64,000 nucleotides of DNA from DATFNV01 sp963827935 (GCA_963827935.1 CAWHCN010000025.1:219120-283119); one strand, 5' to 3'; counted from the first letter of the stretch, positions 9,260 through 19,252 are shown. The notes: generated by a model not told the origin, from the sequence alone. A program made the numbers and translations.

Positions 9260-10582
9260 ATGCGTACTCTGGCCCTGCTGCTGCTGGCGGCTGTCCTCCT
9301 GCCGGGCGGACGAGCCTCTGCGGAAGAGACCGTCCGCCTGCGGGAATTATTCCCGGCCGACTATCAGTACCAGGTCAGCACCCGGGTCGAGCTATCGGGC
9401 CAGCTCACCTTGCCGCCGCCCGATAAGGAGAAGAAGCCGATGACCCTGCGGGTCGTTGGCAGCAGCGCCATCGACTACGACGAGCGCGTTCTCGACAGCA
9501 AGGACGGCAACGTGGGCCGGACCGTTCGTAACTATCGCCGCATCGACTTCGAGCGCAAGGTCGGCGACCAGGTCCAGAAGAACACCCTCCGCCCCGAGGT
9601 CCGCCGGCTGGTGATCTTGCGCGAAAAGCAGTTCAAGGGGCCGTTCTGTCCCGAGGGGGCCCTCACCCCCGCCGAGATCGACCTGATCCGCACCGATGTG
9701 TTTACCCCAGCCCTGACCGGCCTGTTGCCCGACGGCGAGGTCAAGCCCGGCGACCGCTGGACGGTCCTGGCCTCCGCCGTCCAGGAGTTGACCGACCTGG
9801 AAAACGCGGAGGGTCGGTTGGAATGTCGCCTGGAGGGGGTGGTGATGCTGGACAAACGCCGCCATGTGCGCGTGGCCCTCTCAGGAACCGTCAAGGGCAC
9901 CAACGAGGACGGCCCCAGTCAGCAGAAGCTGGAGGGGTATTACTACTTCGACCTCGCATCGAACCACCTGAGCTACCTCTCGTTCCGCGGCATCCACAGC
10001 TTGCTCGACAAGGACGGCAAGGAGGTGGGGCACGTGGAGGGGCAGTTCGTGCTGACCCGGCAGGCCCGCACCGAAGCGAAGGAGCTGACGAACGGGTCCC
10101 TGAAAGGAAAAACGCTGACGCCGACCGCGGCCAATACGCTGTTGCTGTGCGACAACGCCGAACTGGGCGTGCGGTTCCTGTACCCGCGGCGCTGGCGGAT
10201 GGCCGGCGGCCTGGGCCGGCAGCTTCGCCTGGACGGGGCGGACGGCAGCGGCCTGCAAATCACCCTCGATCCTCCCGCCAGGGTGCCGACCGGGGCCCAG
10301 TTCCTGGCCGAGTCGCGCGCTTATTTCACCGACCAGAAGGCGAAGATCTTCCGCACCGAACCCCCAACCCGGGTGGAGGGGGGGGCCGGTCCGTTGGAGC
10401 ATTTCACCCTGGATGTAGAAGTGAAGGGCGATCGCGTGCTGATGGACTATTACGTGGCCAAGCAGGACAACGGCGGAGCGACCCTGGCGGCGCGGCTGCT
10501 GCCCGGCAAGGAGTTGGCCACAGTCCAGAAGGAGATCGCCGACATCGCGAAGAGCCTGACGGTGACCCGGGCGATCAAGTAG
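9260..10582 (+). CDS. Secreted protein of unknown function
   Basis: A 440-residue protein with a clear signal peptide (MRTLALLLLAAVLLPGGRASA). The rest shows no catalytic motif I recognise. The first half contains long beta-rich stretches (GEVKPGDRWTVLA, RLECRLEGVVMLDKRRHVRV), as in planctomycete exported proteins, and the second half resembles a PsbP/lipocalin-like beta domain (LGVRFLYPRRWRMAGGLGRQ). It is monocistronic and convergent with the broken cytochrome gene. Probably periplasmic or surface-located. Confidence 0.75.
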   Translation: MRTLALLLLAAVLLPGGRASAEETVRLRELFPADYQYQVSTRVELSGQLTLPPPDKEKKPMTLRVVGSSAIDYDERVLDSKDGNVGRTVRNYRRIDFERKVGDQVQKNTLRPEVRRLVILREKQFKGPFCPEGALTPAEIDLIRTDVFTPALTGLLPDGEVKPGDRWTVLASAVQELTDLENAEGRLECRLEGVVMLDKRRHVRVALSGTVKGTNEDGPSQQKLEGYYYFDLASNHLSYLSFRGIHSLLDKDGKEVGHVEGQFVLTRQARTEAKELTNGSLKGKTLTPTAANTLLLCDNAELGVRFLYPRRWRMAGGLGRQLRLDGADGSGLQITLDPPARVPTGAQFLAESRAYFTDQKAKIFRTEPPTRVEGGAGPLEHFTLDVEVKGDRVLMDYYVAKQDNGGATLAARLLPGKELATVQKEIADIAKSLTVTRAIK

Positions 10583-10614
10583 TATCTAGCTCCTCCACAG
10601 CGACGTCAGCCAGG

Positions 10615-12190
10615 TCAGGGCATCCCGGCCTTTGCCCGTGGACTTTGCGGCACCGCTGGCGGCGCGACTAGCGTTTGCAAGAATAGCTCGACCTGTTCGC
10701 GCTCCTTCACGGATAGGCGCTTGTACTCTTGCGCCGCGGCCATTCCCTCTCCGCCGTGAAGCGCTACGGCGTCAGCAACCGTTGCGGCGCGGCCGTCGTG
10801 CAAGTAAGGTGCCGAGTCGCGCAGGCCCCAGAGCGGCGGCGTACGCCATTCGCGCTCGTTGGCAGCGCGGGGTTGCTTGGACTTGTCTTTGGAGGCGATC
10901 TCCGGTTCGAGCACCGTGTACGACCCGGAATCGCTCAGCGCGGACCCCATGTCGTGGAGCAGGAGATCGCTATAAATGCCGTCCACCTCGCCGAGCTTCG
11001 GCCGGTGGCAGGCCGCGCAACCGACACTCCCGAACAACTGGCGACCGCGATCGATCGCGCCGGCCTGTTCCGTCGAGTCGGCAGGACGCACACCCGGCCT
11101 GGGCAATGAGGCGACAAATCGTGTTAAGGTGTCACACTGCTCGCGCGTCAGGTCGATTCCCGGAGCCTTGTAGTCTTTCTTCCAGGGGGGTGCCGCCCGC
11201 GCGAACCCCGGTACCTCCAGACCAAGTTCGCTGGAACACGCCTGGAGCGTAAACTCGCGCAGGCTGGCCACGCTGGCTTTCCAGCCAAATCGGCCGGCGT
11301 GCCCATCTTTCAGGCGTGCCACGCGCCCCCTTACGGGCTGCACTTCGGAGTCGGCAGATCGAGACCCATCGCCCGCAGCCTTTGCTTGTTCGGCGGCAAC
11401 TTCGTCCAACACCTTGTCCGGAATCGCATCAATGAGACCCGCGCCAAAAAGCGACGGCGTGTTGCGCTTCGATTCGATCAGCGTCAACCTGCTGGCTTGG
11501 AGTGACGCCGGTTCGAGACTTGTTTGTTAGACTTTTCGGTTTCCGTTTTGTCCTGTGGAAAGATGGACTCTTTCCACTGGGCGAACTCCGGACCAGCTCC
11601 AAAGCGATGGAGGGGAAAGGAAGGCTGCGTGCGCAGAATCGGGTGGATTTTGGCCAACTCGTCCTGCTGAAGGAATCTCAAGTTCGACTTCGCGGCCCGG
11701 CTTGCCCCTAACGACCTTCTTCGGCGCACCGGCGGGCGGCAGTGGGTGCTCCGGCAAAAAACCAGCAATATGCGCCCTCGAATTTCTCACTGACAAAGAC
11801 GGTAACCAGGCTGACGTTCGTCTCGTTGTTCCCTGCCCCGCCGATCCCTCCTAGCCGGTGGCAGGCGGCGCACGATTGAGCGTTGTAGACCGGCCCCAGT
11901 CCATCGCCGGCGTGGCTCCGTCGGTCACCCGCGATCCATTCGCGCGTGAACAACTCCTTGCCCCGATCCAGCGCTTCTTTGTCGTTGTCCGGAGCAGATT
12001 CAGCTGCGGCAGGTGTGCCAGTGGATGCAACGACGGGATCCGGTTCAGTTGCGGCAGGCGTGCCAGTCGATGCGACGACGGGAGCCGGTTCAGTTGCGGC
12101 AGGTGTGCGGGTCCATTTGAAGACAGTCCATGCAAGGACCAGCACGAGACTGGCGAAGATTGCCGCGAAGGAGATTCTCCTCAATGCCAT
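10615..12190 (-). pseudogene. Di-heme oxidoreductase-like cytochrome (DHOR), multiple frameshifts
   Basis: The N-terminal piece (12190 to about 11708, ATG preceded by GGAGGG) has a membrane anchor, a 15-residue repeat (TEPAPVVASTGTPAA, then TEPDPVVASTGTPAA), and a first heme site QSCAACHRLGG. The C-terminal piece (about 11513 to 10615) has RNTPSLFGAGLIDAIPD, a second heme site GCAACHRP and the conserved TPPLWGLRDSAPYLHDGRA. The middle (LRFLQQDELAKIHPIL, FPLHRFGAGPEFAQWKESIF) lies in a third frame, so at least two shifts are needed, near 11700 and 11510. Members of this di-heme family (PF06537-like) act in electron transfer in the cell envelope. More heavily damaged than other frameshifted genes here, so decay is plausible. 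Confidence 0.8.
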
Positions 12191-12291
12191 GTTGAACCCT
12201 CCTCGTCAATAAATGGCACGCGACCACGGAGTCGTGGGGGGATCGATCGGGCGCTATTGTAAAGCAAGGTCGCCATGAAGGCCATAGGTGC

Positions 12292-12297
12292 TAGAAT
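12292..12297 (+). promoter_or_regulatory. -10-like hexamer TAGAAT
   Basis: TAGAAT lies 42 bases before the ATG at 12340, the same distance range as the other TA(C/G)AAT hexamers in the window. No convincing -35 element. Confidence 0.3.
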
Positions 12298-12339
12298 GGC
12301 ACTTCAACTTGTATCTCCGCCCTAGCAGAGAGCTGATTC

Positions 12340-13470
12340 ATGATCCGTCGCTTTTTGGCCATCATCACTGCGTTGTCCATTGTGACTCCTTCCGTGGCGA
12401 CCGCCGCCGGAAATGAGGACCTGAAATCGGCAATTCACACGATTCGCCGCGCCGGCCCGGACGGCGAGGGCAGCGGCGCGGCGGCGAAGGCCTGGCAGCA
12501 ACTCGCCGCCACCGGCCCCGCGAACCTACCAGCCCTCCTGGCCGGCATGGACGGGGCCAGCCCGCTGGCCCGCAACTGGCTCCGCTCCGCCATCGACCGC
12601 GTCCTGGAGCGGGCCGCCAAGGAGCCACTGCCGACCGACGCCCTCGACGCCTTCCTGCGCGAGACGAAGCATGACCCCCAGGCTCGGCGGCTGGCCTATG
12701 AGCTGCTTTGCGAGGCCGACCCGAAGGCGCCGGACCGCTACCTACCGGGGATGCTCGACGACCCCAGCCCGGACCTGCGCCGCGATGCCGTGGCCCGCGT
12801 CCTCGCCCGGGCCGACAAGTTGCTGGCCGCGGACAGCAAAGCGGCTGCGCTGCCTCTCTACCGCGACGCCCTGGCCGCGGCCCGCGAGAAGGGCCAGATC
12901 GACGAAGCCGCCCGCAAGCTGCGCGACCTGGGCGAAAAGGTGGATTTGCCCGCCCGGCTCGGCATGGTCATGACCTGGAAGCTGATCGGCCCGTTCCCCA
13001 ACAAGGACCGCAAGGGGATGGCGACGGCCTACCCGCCGGAGAAGACGCTCGACTTCGCCGCCGAGTACGACGGCAAGGCGGGCCGGGTGAAGTGGCTGGC
13101 CTACACCTCGAAGGACGACTACGGGGTGGTGGACCTCAAGCAGGCGCTCAAGGACCACGCCGAGGTGGTCGCCTACGCCGCGGCCGAATTCCCGAGCAAA
13201 GAAGCGCGAGATGTGGACATTCGCCTGGGCTGTTACACCGGCTTCGAGTTGCGGGTCAACGGCGCGCTGGTGCTGGAGCGAGGCGACGCCTATACCGGCA
13301 TGCAGCTGGACCACTACATCGCCAAGGCCCGGTTGAGGGCGGGCAAGAACATCATCCTGCTGAAGGTCGCCCAGGACGAGCCGCCGCCTCAGTTGCCGCC
13401 GATGCTGGTGTTCCAGCTGCGCATCTGCGACGCCGGCGGCAGGGCGGTCCTGGCCGCGGACCGGAAGTAA
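12340..13470 (+). CDS. Secreted HEAT-like protein with ligand-binding C-terminus (copy A)
   Basis: A 376-residue exported protein (signal peptide MIRRFLAIITALSIVTPSVATA). The N-terminal half is alpha-helical with HEAT-like units (LPALLAGMDGASPLARNWLR, PDLRRDAVARVLARADKLLA). The C-terminal half carries WKLIGPFPNKDRKGM, then beta-rich IRLGCYTGFELRVNGALVLE and KNIILLKVAQDE, typical of a PA14/galactose-binding-like jelly roll. A paralogue lies on the opposite strand at 20541-21728 with the same blocks (LLAGFDGASDSAANWLRAAV, WQLIGPFDSTGSKGY, NTILLKVCQNE). Both are followed by a PQQ-propeller gene. Probably a periplasmic or surface module; substrate unknown. Confidence 0.82.
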   Translation: MIRRFLAIITALSIVTPSVATAAGNEDLKSAIHTIRRAGPDGEGSGAAAKAWQQLAATGPANLPALLAGMDGASPLARNWLRSAIDRVLERAAKEPLPTDALDAFLRETKHDPQARRLAYELLCEADPKAPDRYLPGMLDDPSPDLRRDAVARVLARADKLLAADSKAAALPLYRDALAAAREKGQIDEAARKLRDLGEKVDLPARLGMVMTWKLIGPFPNKDRKGMATAYPPEKTLDFAAEYDGKAGRVKWLAYTSKDDYGVVDLKQALKDHAEVVAYAAAEFPSKEARDVDIRLGCYTGFELRVNGALVLERGDAYTGMQLDHYIAKARLRAGKNIILLKVAQDEPPPQLPPMLVFQLRICDAGGRAVLAADRK

Positions 13471-13623
13471 GGCGAGCGGCAGGTGATAATCTCCCCTCGC
13501 CCCCGTACTCGGGGGAGAGGGGTTGGGGGTGAGGGGGCTGAATCTCCCAGGACGAGAACCCCTCACCCCCGACCCCTCTCCCCGGAGTACCGGGGCGAGG
13601 GGAGGACAAGTCCTGCCGGTCGC
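13471..13623. repeat. Palindromic element, GGCGAGCGGCAGG termini
   Basis: Outer ends GGCGAGCGGCAGG (13471-13483) and CCTGCCGGTCGCC (13611-13623) enclose a long imperfect hairpin: CCCCTCGCCCCCGTACTCGG up to about 13535 pairs with the run ending at CGGGGCGAGGGG near 13602. Related ends recur at 30453/30760 and 38900/39022. It separates two genes of one module and extends an upstream reading frame of the next gene artificially. Confidence 0.8.
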
Positions 13624-13662
13624 CTAACGGCGGTCACCCCCGCGAGGAAGGTGGAATCACCC

Positions 13663-14855
13663 ATGCGACATCGCTTGCTTGTCCTGGTGCTCTTGCCCTT
13701 GGCCCTCGGCGCCGACTGGCGACAATTCCGCGGTACGGACTCCACCGGGCACGCCGCGGGCGGTGCTCCGGCCGAGTTTGGCGCCGACAAGAACGTGGCC
13801 TGGAAGGCCGCGCTGCCCGGCCGCGGCCTGTCGAGCCCGATCATCGTCGGCGGGCGGGTGTTCGTCACGGCCAGCGGCGGGCCGAAGCAAGACCGCCTGC
13901 AGGTGTTGGCCCTCGACGCGAAGTCCGGCAAGCAGCTCTGGCAGCGTAGCTTCTGGGCGACCGGGCCGACCGACAGTCACCCCAAGACGAGCATGGCCGC
14001 CCCGACGCCTGTGAGCGACGGCCAGCGCGTCATCGCCCTGTTCGCCACCGGCGATATGGCCGCTCTCGACCCGGACGGCAACGTCCTGTGGTTGCGCAGC
14101 CTCTACGAAGAAAACCCCGGCGCCACCGATGGCCGCGGCTTGGCGTCGTCGCCGCTGCTGGTCGCCGGCACTGTCGTCGTCCACGTCGAGAACCAGAACA
14201 CGTCGTTCGCCGCGGGCATCGACCCGGCCACGGGCAAGAACCGCTGGCGCGTGGAGCGGCCGCGCGAGCCGAACTGGACCTCGCCGATCGCCATCCCGGG
14301 CGCCGGCGACAAGCCGCTGGTGCTGCTCCAGGGCACGTCGCGGCTCAGCGCGCTGGATCCGGCTACCGGGAAAGAGGTTTGGGCTCTGAGCCGTTCGTCC
14401 GACCCGATCGCGTCGAGCGTGCTGTCGGGCAACGTGCTCTACGTCCCCGGCGAGAAGGGCCTGGCGGCGCTGGAGCTGCAGGGCAACGCGACTCCGAAGC
14501 TGCTCTGGGAGCAGGCCCGGTTGAACCCGGTCACGGCCAGCCCGGTTGTGCTTTCCGGCGCATCTACTGCCTCCGGCAGAGCATCCTGGTCGCCGGCGAT
14601 CTGAAGACCGGCGCGGTGGTAGGCCAGTTGCGGCTGAAGGGCCCGTTCAGCGCTTCGCTGGTGACGGCGGGGGGGCTGCTGTATTGCGTCAGCGAGGACG
14701 GGCATGCCCAGGTGGTGCGCCCGAATGACGAGGATGGCCAGATCGTCGCCCGCGGCGACCTGGGTGAGACCGTTCTCGGTACGCCAGCCATTGCGGACGG
14801 GGCCATCTTCTTACGAGGCGAGAAGCACCTGTGGAAAATGGCGCGCCCCCGATGA
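13663..14855 (+). CDS. PQQ-type beta-propeller protein (copy A), frameshifted near 14558
   Basis: Start at 13663 (signal peptide MRHRLLVLVLLPLALGA). The next residues DWRQFRGTDSTG are the usual opening of planctomycete PQQ-like propellers, followed by blades with VLALDAKSGKQLW and IDPATGKNRWRVE. The frame is lost near 14558, where ASPVVLSG should continue as IYCLRQSILVAGDLKTG in the next frame; the reading then runs to 14855 (GTPAIADGAIFLRGEKHLW). The intact paralogue at 19318-20544 proves the reading. These proteins form an eight-bladed propeller and are usually not true quinoprotein dehydrogenases. It follows the HEAT-like gene, as in copy B. Confidence 0.82.
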
Positions 14856-14861
14856 GCTACG

Positions 14862-14912
14862 CACGAACTAAGCGGCCGAGCGCCGCTCACTTCGTGCGCG
14901 GCTCCTTCGGGC
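14862..14912. repeat. RAYT-associated palindrome, left copy
   Basis: The stem CGCACGAACTAAGCGGC - CGAGC - GCCGCTCACTTCGTGCG is nearly the same as the palindrome at 15427-15486, with the asymmetric loop CGAGC in the same orientation. Its right arm encodes the last residues and stop of the transposase gene, so element and gene overlap. Confidence 0.85.
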
Positions 14913-15408
14913 GTCCGTCGTAGCATGCCATGGGCTCGCCCTGCCCTTCCAGGGTGTAGCGAATCTTCGCTTCAACGTCTTCAGGGTGGAATAGGTGGCG
15001 TGTGCTGCCGTGGCGGGTCCAGCGGCGCCGTTCCACAGTACCGAAGCCGGCCCGCGTTAAATCTCGGGACGCCCGCGCCTTCAGGTCACTCATGAGCCGG
15101 CCCGGGTCCCGATCGGCCGAGATTACCACGTGAGCGTGATTGCTGCGCACGTGCACCGCCAACAGCTGCCAACCTCGATCCTGGGCCAGCTGCACGATGG
15201 CCCGGCAAACAATGTCACGCTCGGCCGCGCTCATGACATACGGCGGCTGGGCCAGCGCCTCCCGCGCCTCCTGTTCCCGTTCCGCATCCGGCTCCACGTA
15301 GGGCGTGCCATGCTCGTTGTGCTCCTTATCGACCGAGCCCTTGCCTTTCGTCGTGCCGTGTAGCCATGTCCCGTAGGTCGTGAATGTGATGAAATATGCG
15401 AGCGCCAT
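14887..15408 (-). CDS. REP-associated tyrosine transposase (RAYT, Y1/HUH family)
   Basis: The 173-residue product has the IS200-like opening FITFTTYGTWLHGT, the HUH-type metal site HVRSNHAHVVI at about 86-96 and a candidate nucleophile Tyr in AKIRYTLEGQGE at about 151. Start at 15408 is set by GGGGGAGG seven bases upstream. RAYTs are single-domain HUH endonucleases that nick and move short REP hairpins. Palindromes of one sequence sit at both ends of this gene (14862-14912 and 15427-15486), which is the expected RAYT/REP arrangement. All key residues are present, so it may be active. The same family could explain other palindromes in the window, but their sequences differ. Confidence 0.88.
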   Translation of the reverse strand: MALAYFITFTTYGTWLHGTTKGKGSVDKEHNEHGTPYVEPDAEREQEAREALAQPPYVMSAAERDIVCRAIVQLAQDRGWQLLAVHVRSNHAHVVISADRDPGRLMSDLKARASRDLTRAGFGTVERRRWTRHGSTRHLFHPEDVEAKIRYTLEGQGEPMACYDGRPKEPRTK

Positions 15409-15426
15409 AAGACCTCCCCCCGCGGA

Positions 15427-15486
15427 TAAGGAGCCGCGCACGAAGTAAGCGGCCGAGCGCCGCTTACTCCGTGCGCGGCTCCTTAT
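15427..15486. repeat. RAYT-associated palindrome, right copy
   Basis: ATAAGGAGCCGCGCACGAAG and its inverted partner ending in GCGCGGCTCCTTAT flank GTAAGCGGC - CGAGC - GCCGCTTAC, about 28 paired bases with one mismatch. It lies just upstream of the transposase start, with the same loop and orientation as the left copy. Confidence 0.88.
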
Positions 15487-15557
15487 CCCCGCAACGACGC
15501 TTCCAGGATCGTCATCTTGTCGCTCTTCGTCACCTCCCGCGCCGCGCTAGGTTCTCA

Positions 15558-18047
15558 CTAATCGTCGTCGTCTTTCTTCTCTTTCTTCGGGTGCGGGAAG
15601 ACGAAGGCGGCACGCACCGGCGGCGGCATCGGAGTCTTGCCGCCCTTCACCGCGTGCCAGATCACTTCGTTGAACAGCAAGTCATCGACCGCGTCCTCCT
15701 TCGTCAGGTCGAACGTTGCCGACCGGGCCGCGCCCCAGGCCGTCTTGACGTTTTTCTCCTGCAAATCGACCTCGGGCAGAACGTGCTCATACGGCGTTGC
15801 GTCGGCCCGGGCCTGGAATGAGTGGTACATCGGCCGGGCCGCCGCATCGAACTGGCTCATCGGCTTCAGGCCCACGATCAGCTCCATCGTCCGCAGCATG
15901 CTCGAGGTCGAATAGAGACTCGAATCGACGTGCTTGTGCTTCGTCCAGGGGCTGATGACCAGGGCGACCGTTCGATGGGCATCGACATGGTCGGGGCCGT
16001 TCTGGGCATCGTCCTCCAGCACGAAGATGGCGGTTTCCTTCCAGAACTTGCTCTTGCTGATCCCCTCGACAACCCGGCCCAGGGCCAGGTCGTTATCGGC
16101 CACGTAGGCGGTCGGCGTCGGCTTGCCGACCTGGGTGCCCGAGGTGTGATCATTCGGCAGGCGGAGAATGGTGAACTGCGGCAGGTCACCCTTCTCCTCG
16201 AACCGCTTGAGTTCCTCGAGGAAGCGATCCGCCCGTTTTTGATCCGGATAGTCCAGGTCCCAGCCGCGGAAGCCCGGATCGAAATGCCCTTCCAGCGCCT
16301 TGCTGCGCGGCTTGCCGGGATCGCCGACCTTCTTCGCGGTATCGATCCATTCGCCATAGCTGCGATAGGTGACACCGGCGCAGGCGCAGTGATCCCAGAT
16401 GTAGCCGCCGGCCGGCGTGGCGATGGGGCAGCGCCCCTCGGAAGGGTAGCCGATCTTGTCCTTGTCGCCGGGCCGATAGACCAGCGGCCAGGATTTCTCC
16501 ACAAAATCGGTCGCATAAGCACCCATCGACCATTCGTGCCCATCCGCCGACACCTCGCCGTCGCAGTAGAAGTTATCCAGGAGAACGAACTCCCGTGCCA
16601 GCTTGTGATGGTTAGGTGTCACCTTTCGGGGAAACAGGCAGAGGTTCGGATCGCCATTTCCCTCTTTCACGTCTCCGAAAACCTGATCGTAGGTGCGGTT
16701 CTCCTTGATGATGTAGATAATGTGCTTGATCGGGCTGGATTCGCCGACCTTGCCCGGGATGGGGCTGTCCTTGGGGCGTGCGGCGGTGGTCCCCAGGTCG
16801 GCCCGGAGCGGGCTGCAGGCGTAGGCCTGTTTGCCGTAGGTGGCCATTGCTTCCGGTGTCGGCAGGGAGATGATACTCAGCGTTCCGTTCAGCAGGCGGG
16901 CGATGTATTGCCGGACCGTTAGCTCGATGTGCGGCAGATTCGGGTTGGGCCCCTGCGGGTTGGCCAGCGAGCCGTCGCCCTTGCCGTTGGCCACGTAGAG
17001 GCGTTTGTCGGCGGGATTATAGCGCACGGAAGTCGGATACCAGCCGGTCGGGATGAAGCCGAGCGGCCTGGCGGCCCGGCGGTCCTCGACATTAAAGATG
17101 GCCAGATTATTGGCATCGGCGTTGGCCACGAACAGCAGCTTGCCGTCCGGCGTCAAACTCAGGCTGTTGGGCGTGTTGCCCTTGGGGACGGCGGGGTACA
17201 GGGAGCAGGAAATCGTTTCCAGCCCCTGGCCGGATACGGCGTCGAGGACGCTGACCTTCGTCGAGTTCGCGCAGGCGACATAGAGGGTTTTGCCGTCCGG
17301 CGACAGGGCCAGTTCGGTGGGATGAGACTCGGTCGCCCAGGTCGCCGCCACCTTTTCCTCCTTCACGTCGATGACTGCGACGCTCGCCTTGTTCCAGAGG
17401 CTGACAAACAGGCGATCTCCGCGCTTGCTGAAAAGGCAGGCGAATGGGAAGGATTCTTTGCCCAGGGGCACCTTGTGCGGCAGACCCGCGATGTTGTTTG
17501 GGATGAGGGCGACTGCGTCACCCCAGGGGCCAGCGACCGCGAGCAGAGGTTCATCCTGCGGCGCAAAGGCCAGGCCGGCGGGGATGAATTTCTCTTTCGG
17601 GTCCACGATCCTGATCTCCCGGTGCCGCGAGAGCAATCCATCGCCGAACTCGAAGGCATGAACCACCTCGTACTCCCCGCCGCTAGCGAAGAGCTGCTTG
17701 CCGTCCGGCGTGAAGCAAAGGCCGTAGAAGGTTTGATCGATCAGCACGCGGCAGATGAGCTTCTGCTTTTTGAGATCGACGATGGCGATTTCGTGATCGC
17801 CGGCGCCCCCGTGCAGGACGGCCAGCCATTTCCCGTTGGGGTGTAGAGCGAGATTGATGGGAAAATCGCCAAGGGCGACCTGCTTGCCGGCCGGCTTGAG
17901 CGACCAGCCGTTGGGCAGCAGCATGGTGCCGTTCGCCTTCAGGCCGGGGAGCAGCCGTGGGGCGGGGGATTCCTTCGCGGGAGGATCGTCGGCGATGATA
18001 GAGGAGCTGCCAACAATCAGCGCGAGGCAAGCAAGCAGGCGCGACAT
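15558..18047 (-). CDS. Bifunctional YncE-type propeller / phosphoesterase
   Basis: An 829-residue exported protein; start at 18047 (MSRLLACLALIVGSSSIIA) has GGAGG six bases upstream, and the longer frame upstream is not credible. The first ~420 residues form a YVTN/YncE-like propeller (repeated PDGKxLxVA: LTPDGKLLFVANADANNLA, LSPDGKTLYVACANSTKV). The second part is a PF04185-type phosphoesterase: HIIYIIKENRTYDQVFGD, LDNFYCDGEVSADGHEWS, LPNDHTSGT, and EDDAQNGPDHVDAHRT with metal-binding Asp/His. This domain family includes phospholipase C and acid phosphatases. The fusion is common in planctomycetes. Probably a periplasmic phosphomono- or phosphodiesterase of unknown substrate. It ends in a Lys/Asp-rich tail. 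Confidence 0.9.
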   Translation of the reverse strand: MSRLLACLALIVGSSSIIADDPPAKESPAPRLLPGLKANGTMLLPNGWSLKPAGKQVALGDFPINLALHPNGKWLAVLHGGAGDHEIAIVDLKKQKLICRVLIDQTFYGLCFTPDGKQLFASGGEYEVVHAFEFGDGLLSRHREIRIVDPKEKFIPAGLAFAPQDEPLLAVAGPWGDAVALIPNNIAGLPHKVPLGKESFPFACLFSKRGDRLFVSLWNKASVAVIDVKEEKVAATWATESHPTELALSPDGKTLYVACANSTKVSVLDAVSGQGLETISCSLYPAVPKGNTPNSLSLTPDGKLLFVANADANNLAIFNVEDRRAARPLGFIPTGWYPTSVRYNPADKRLYVANGKGDGSLANPQGPNPNLPHIELTVRQYIARLLNGTLSIISLPTPEAMATYGKQAYACSPLRADLGTTAARPKDSPIPGKVGESSPIKHIIYIIKENRTYDQVFGDVKEGNGDPNLCLFPRKVTPNHHKLAREFVLLDNFYCDGEVSADGHEWSMGAYATDFVEKSWPLVYRPGDKDKIGYPSEGRCPIATPAGGYIWDHCACAGVTYRSYGEWIDTAKKVGDPGKPRSKALEGHFDPGFRGWDLDYPDQKRADRFLEELKRFEEKGDLPQFTILRLPNDHTSGTQVGKPTPTAYVADNDLALGRVVEGISKSKFWKETAIFVLEDDAQNGPDHVDAHRTVALVISPWTKHKHVDSSLYSTSSMLRTMELIVGLKPMSQFDAAARPMYHSFQARADATPYEHVLPEVDLQEKNVKTAWGAARSATFDLTKEDAVDDLLFNEVIWHAVKGGKTPMPPPVRAAFVFPHPKKEKKDDDD

Positions 18048-18152
18048 CGTCATCCTCCGAGAGAACGAACTGTTGGCTGGCCCACGGCCCGGAGGGTAGA
18101 GTATCCACAGAGTCCGCCTGGGACAAAGAAAACTCGGTGAAGGGAGCGCGTC

Positions 18153-19252
18153 ATGCCCAAGACCTATCGCGTCGCCGTCATCGGCCGCACCGGCAAGGGG
18201 AACTACGGCCACGGCCTCGATGTCGTCTGGAAAGCGGTGGACAACGTCGAAATCGTCGCCGTCGCCGACGAGGACGACAAGGGCCGGGCAGCCGCGGCCC
18301 AGCGGCTCGACGTCAAGAACGCCTACGCCGATTTCCGCGAGATGCTGGACAAGGAGCGTCCGCAGATCGTCAGTGTCGCCGATCGCTGGCTGGACCGGCA
18401 CCGCGACATGGTGGTGGCCTGCGCCGCGCCGGGGCCAGCGTTTTCCTGGAAAAGCCGTTCTGTCGCACTCTCGAAGAGGCCGACGAGATGGTACGCGCCT
18501 GCGAGACGCATCACGTCAAGCTGGCCATCGCCCACCAGACACGCTACAGCCCACGCCTGAAGGTCATCCGCGAGTTGATCGCCGACGGGAAGCTTGGCGA
18601 AATCCTGGAACTCCGCGCCCGCGGCAAGGAAGACGCTCGCGGCGGCGGACAGGACCTGATGGTGCTGGGCACGCACCTGATGGACTTGATGCGCCTGTTA
18701 GTTGGAGATGCGCGGTGGTGCCATGCACGCATCCAGCAGAACGGTAAGCCGGCGACGAAAGCCGACGTGACCCAGGGCGGCGAGAGCATGGGGCCAATCC
18801 TGGGCGACTGGATCAACGCCACTTATGGCTTCGATAAAGGCCTTGAGGCGACCTTTGGCAGCGCCAAGAATCGCAGCGGCAAGGAGACGCGCTTCGGCCT
18901 GGAAATCCGCGGCAGCAAGGGAATCATTCAGCTGGCCACGGGCAGCCTCCCGGCGGCCTACTTCCTCGACGATCCGTCGTGGTTCCCTGGCCAGACCGGG
19001 GCGAAATGGCAGGCGATCACCAGCGCCGGCCTGGGCAAGCCGGAGCCGCTCAAGGACGGCGGACTCGGGCAAGGGAATGTCTGGATCGCCAGAGACCTGA
19101 TCGAAGCCATCGAGAAAGATCGGCAGCCGCTGGGTAGCATGTACGATGGACGGGCAGCGCTGGAAATGATCCTGGCGGTCTATGAATCGTGGCGCTTGAA
19201 GGGGACGGCGGATCTGCCGTTGAAGAACCGCCGGCATCCACTTTCCGTTTAG
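18153..19252 (+). CDS. Gfo/Idh/MocA family oxidoreductase, frameshifted near 18430
   Basis: The N-terminal Rossmann segment (YRVAVIGRTGKGNYGHGLDV, VEIVAVADEDDKGRAAAAQR) reads in one frame to about 18430, where one G seems missing. The sequence then continues in the next frame as GASVFLEKPFCRTLEEADEM with the family's EKP catalytic motif, and HVKLAIAHQTRYSPRLKVIR, to the stop at 19252. The family reduces or oxidises sugars and related compounds with NAD(P). The stop codon TAG is supplied by the left arm of a palindrome (19247-19312), so the element touches the gene end. No substrate can be assigned. Confidence 0.85.

Noticed and set aside
13483..13662. N-terminal extension of the PQQ-propeller copy A
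   Set aside because: The added residues come from the palindromic element 13471-13623; the signal peptide starts at 13663.
15822..17846. Plus-strand ORFs opposite the YncE/phosphoesterase gene
   Set aside because: Antisense to unmistakable propeller and phosphoesterase motifs.
18048..18401. N-terminal extension of the YncE/phosphoesterase ORF
   Set aside because: The extension lacks a signal peptide, overlaps the oxidoreductase start on the other strand, and the GGAGG site plus signal peptide fix the start at 18047.
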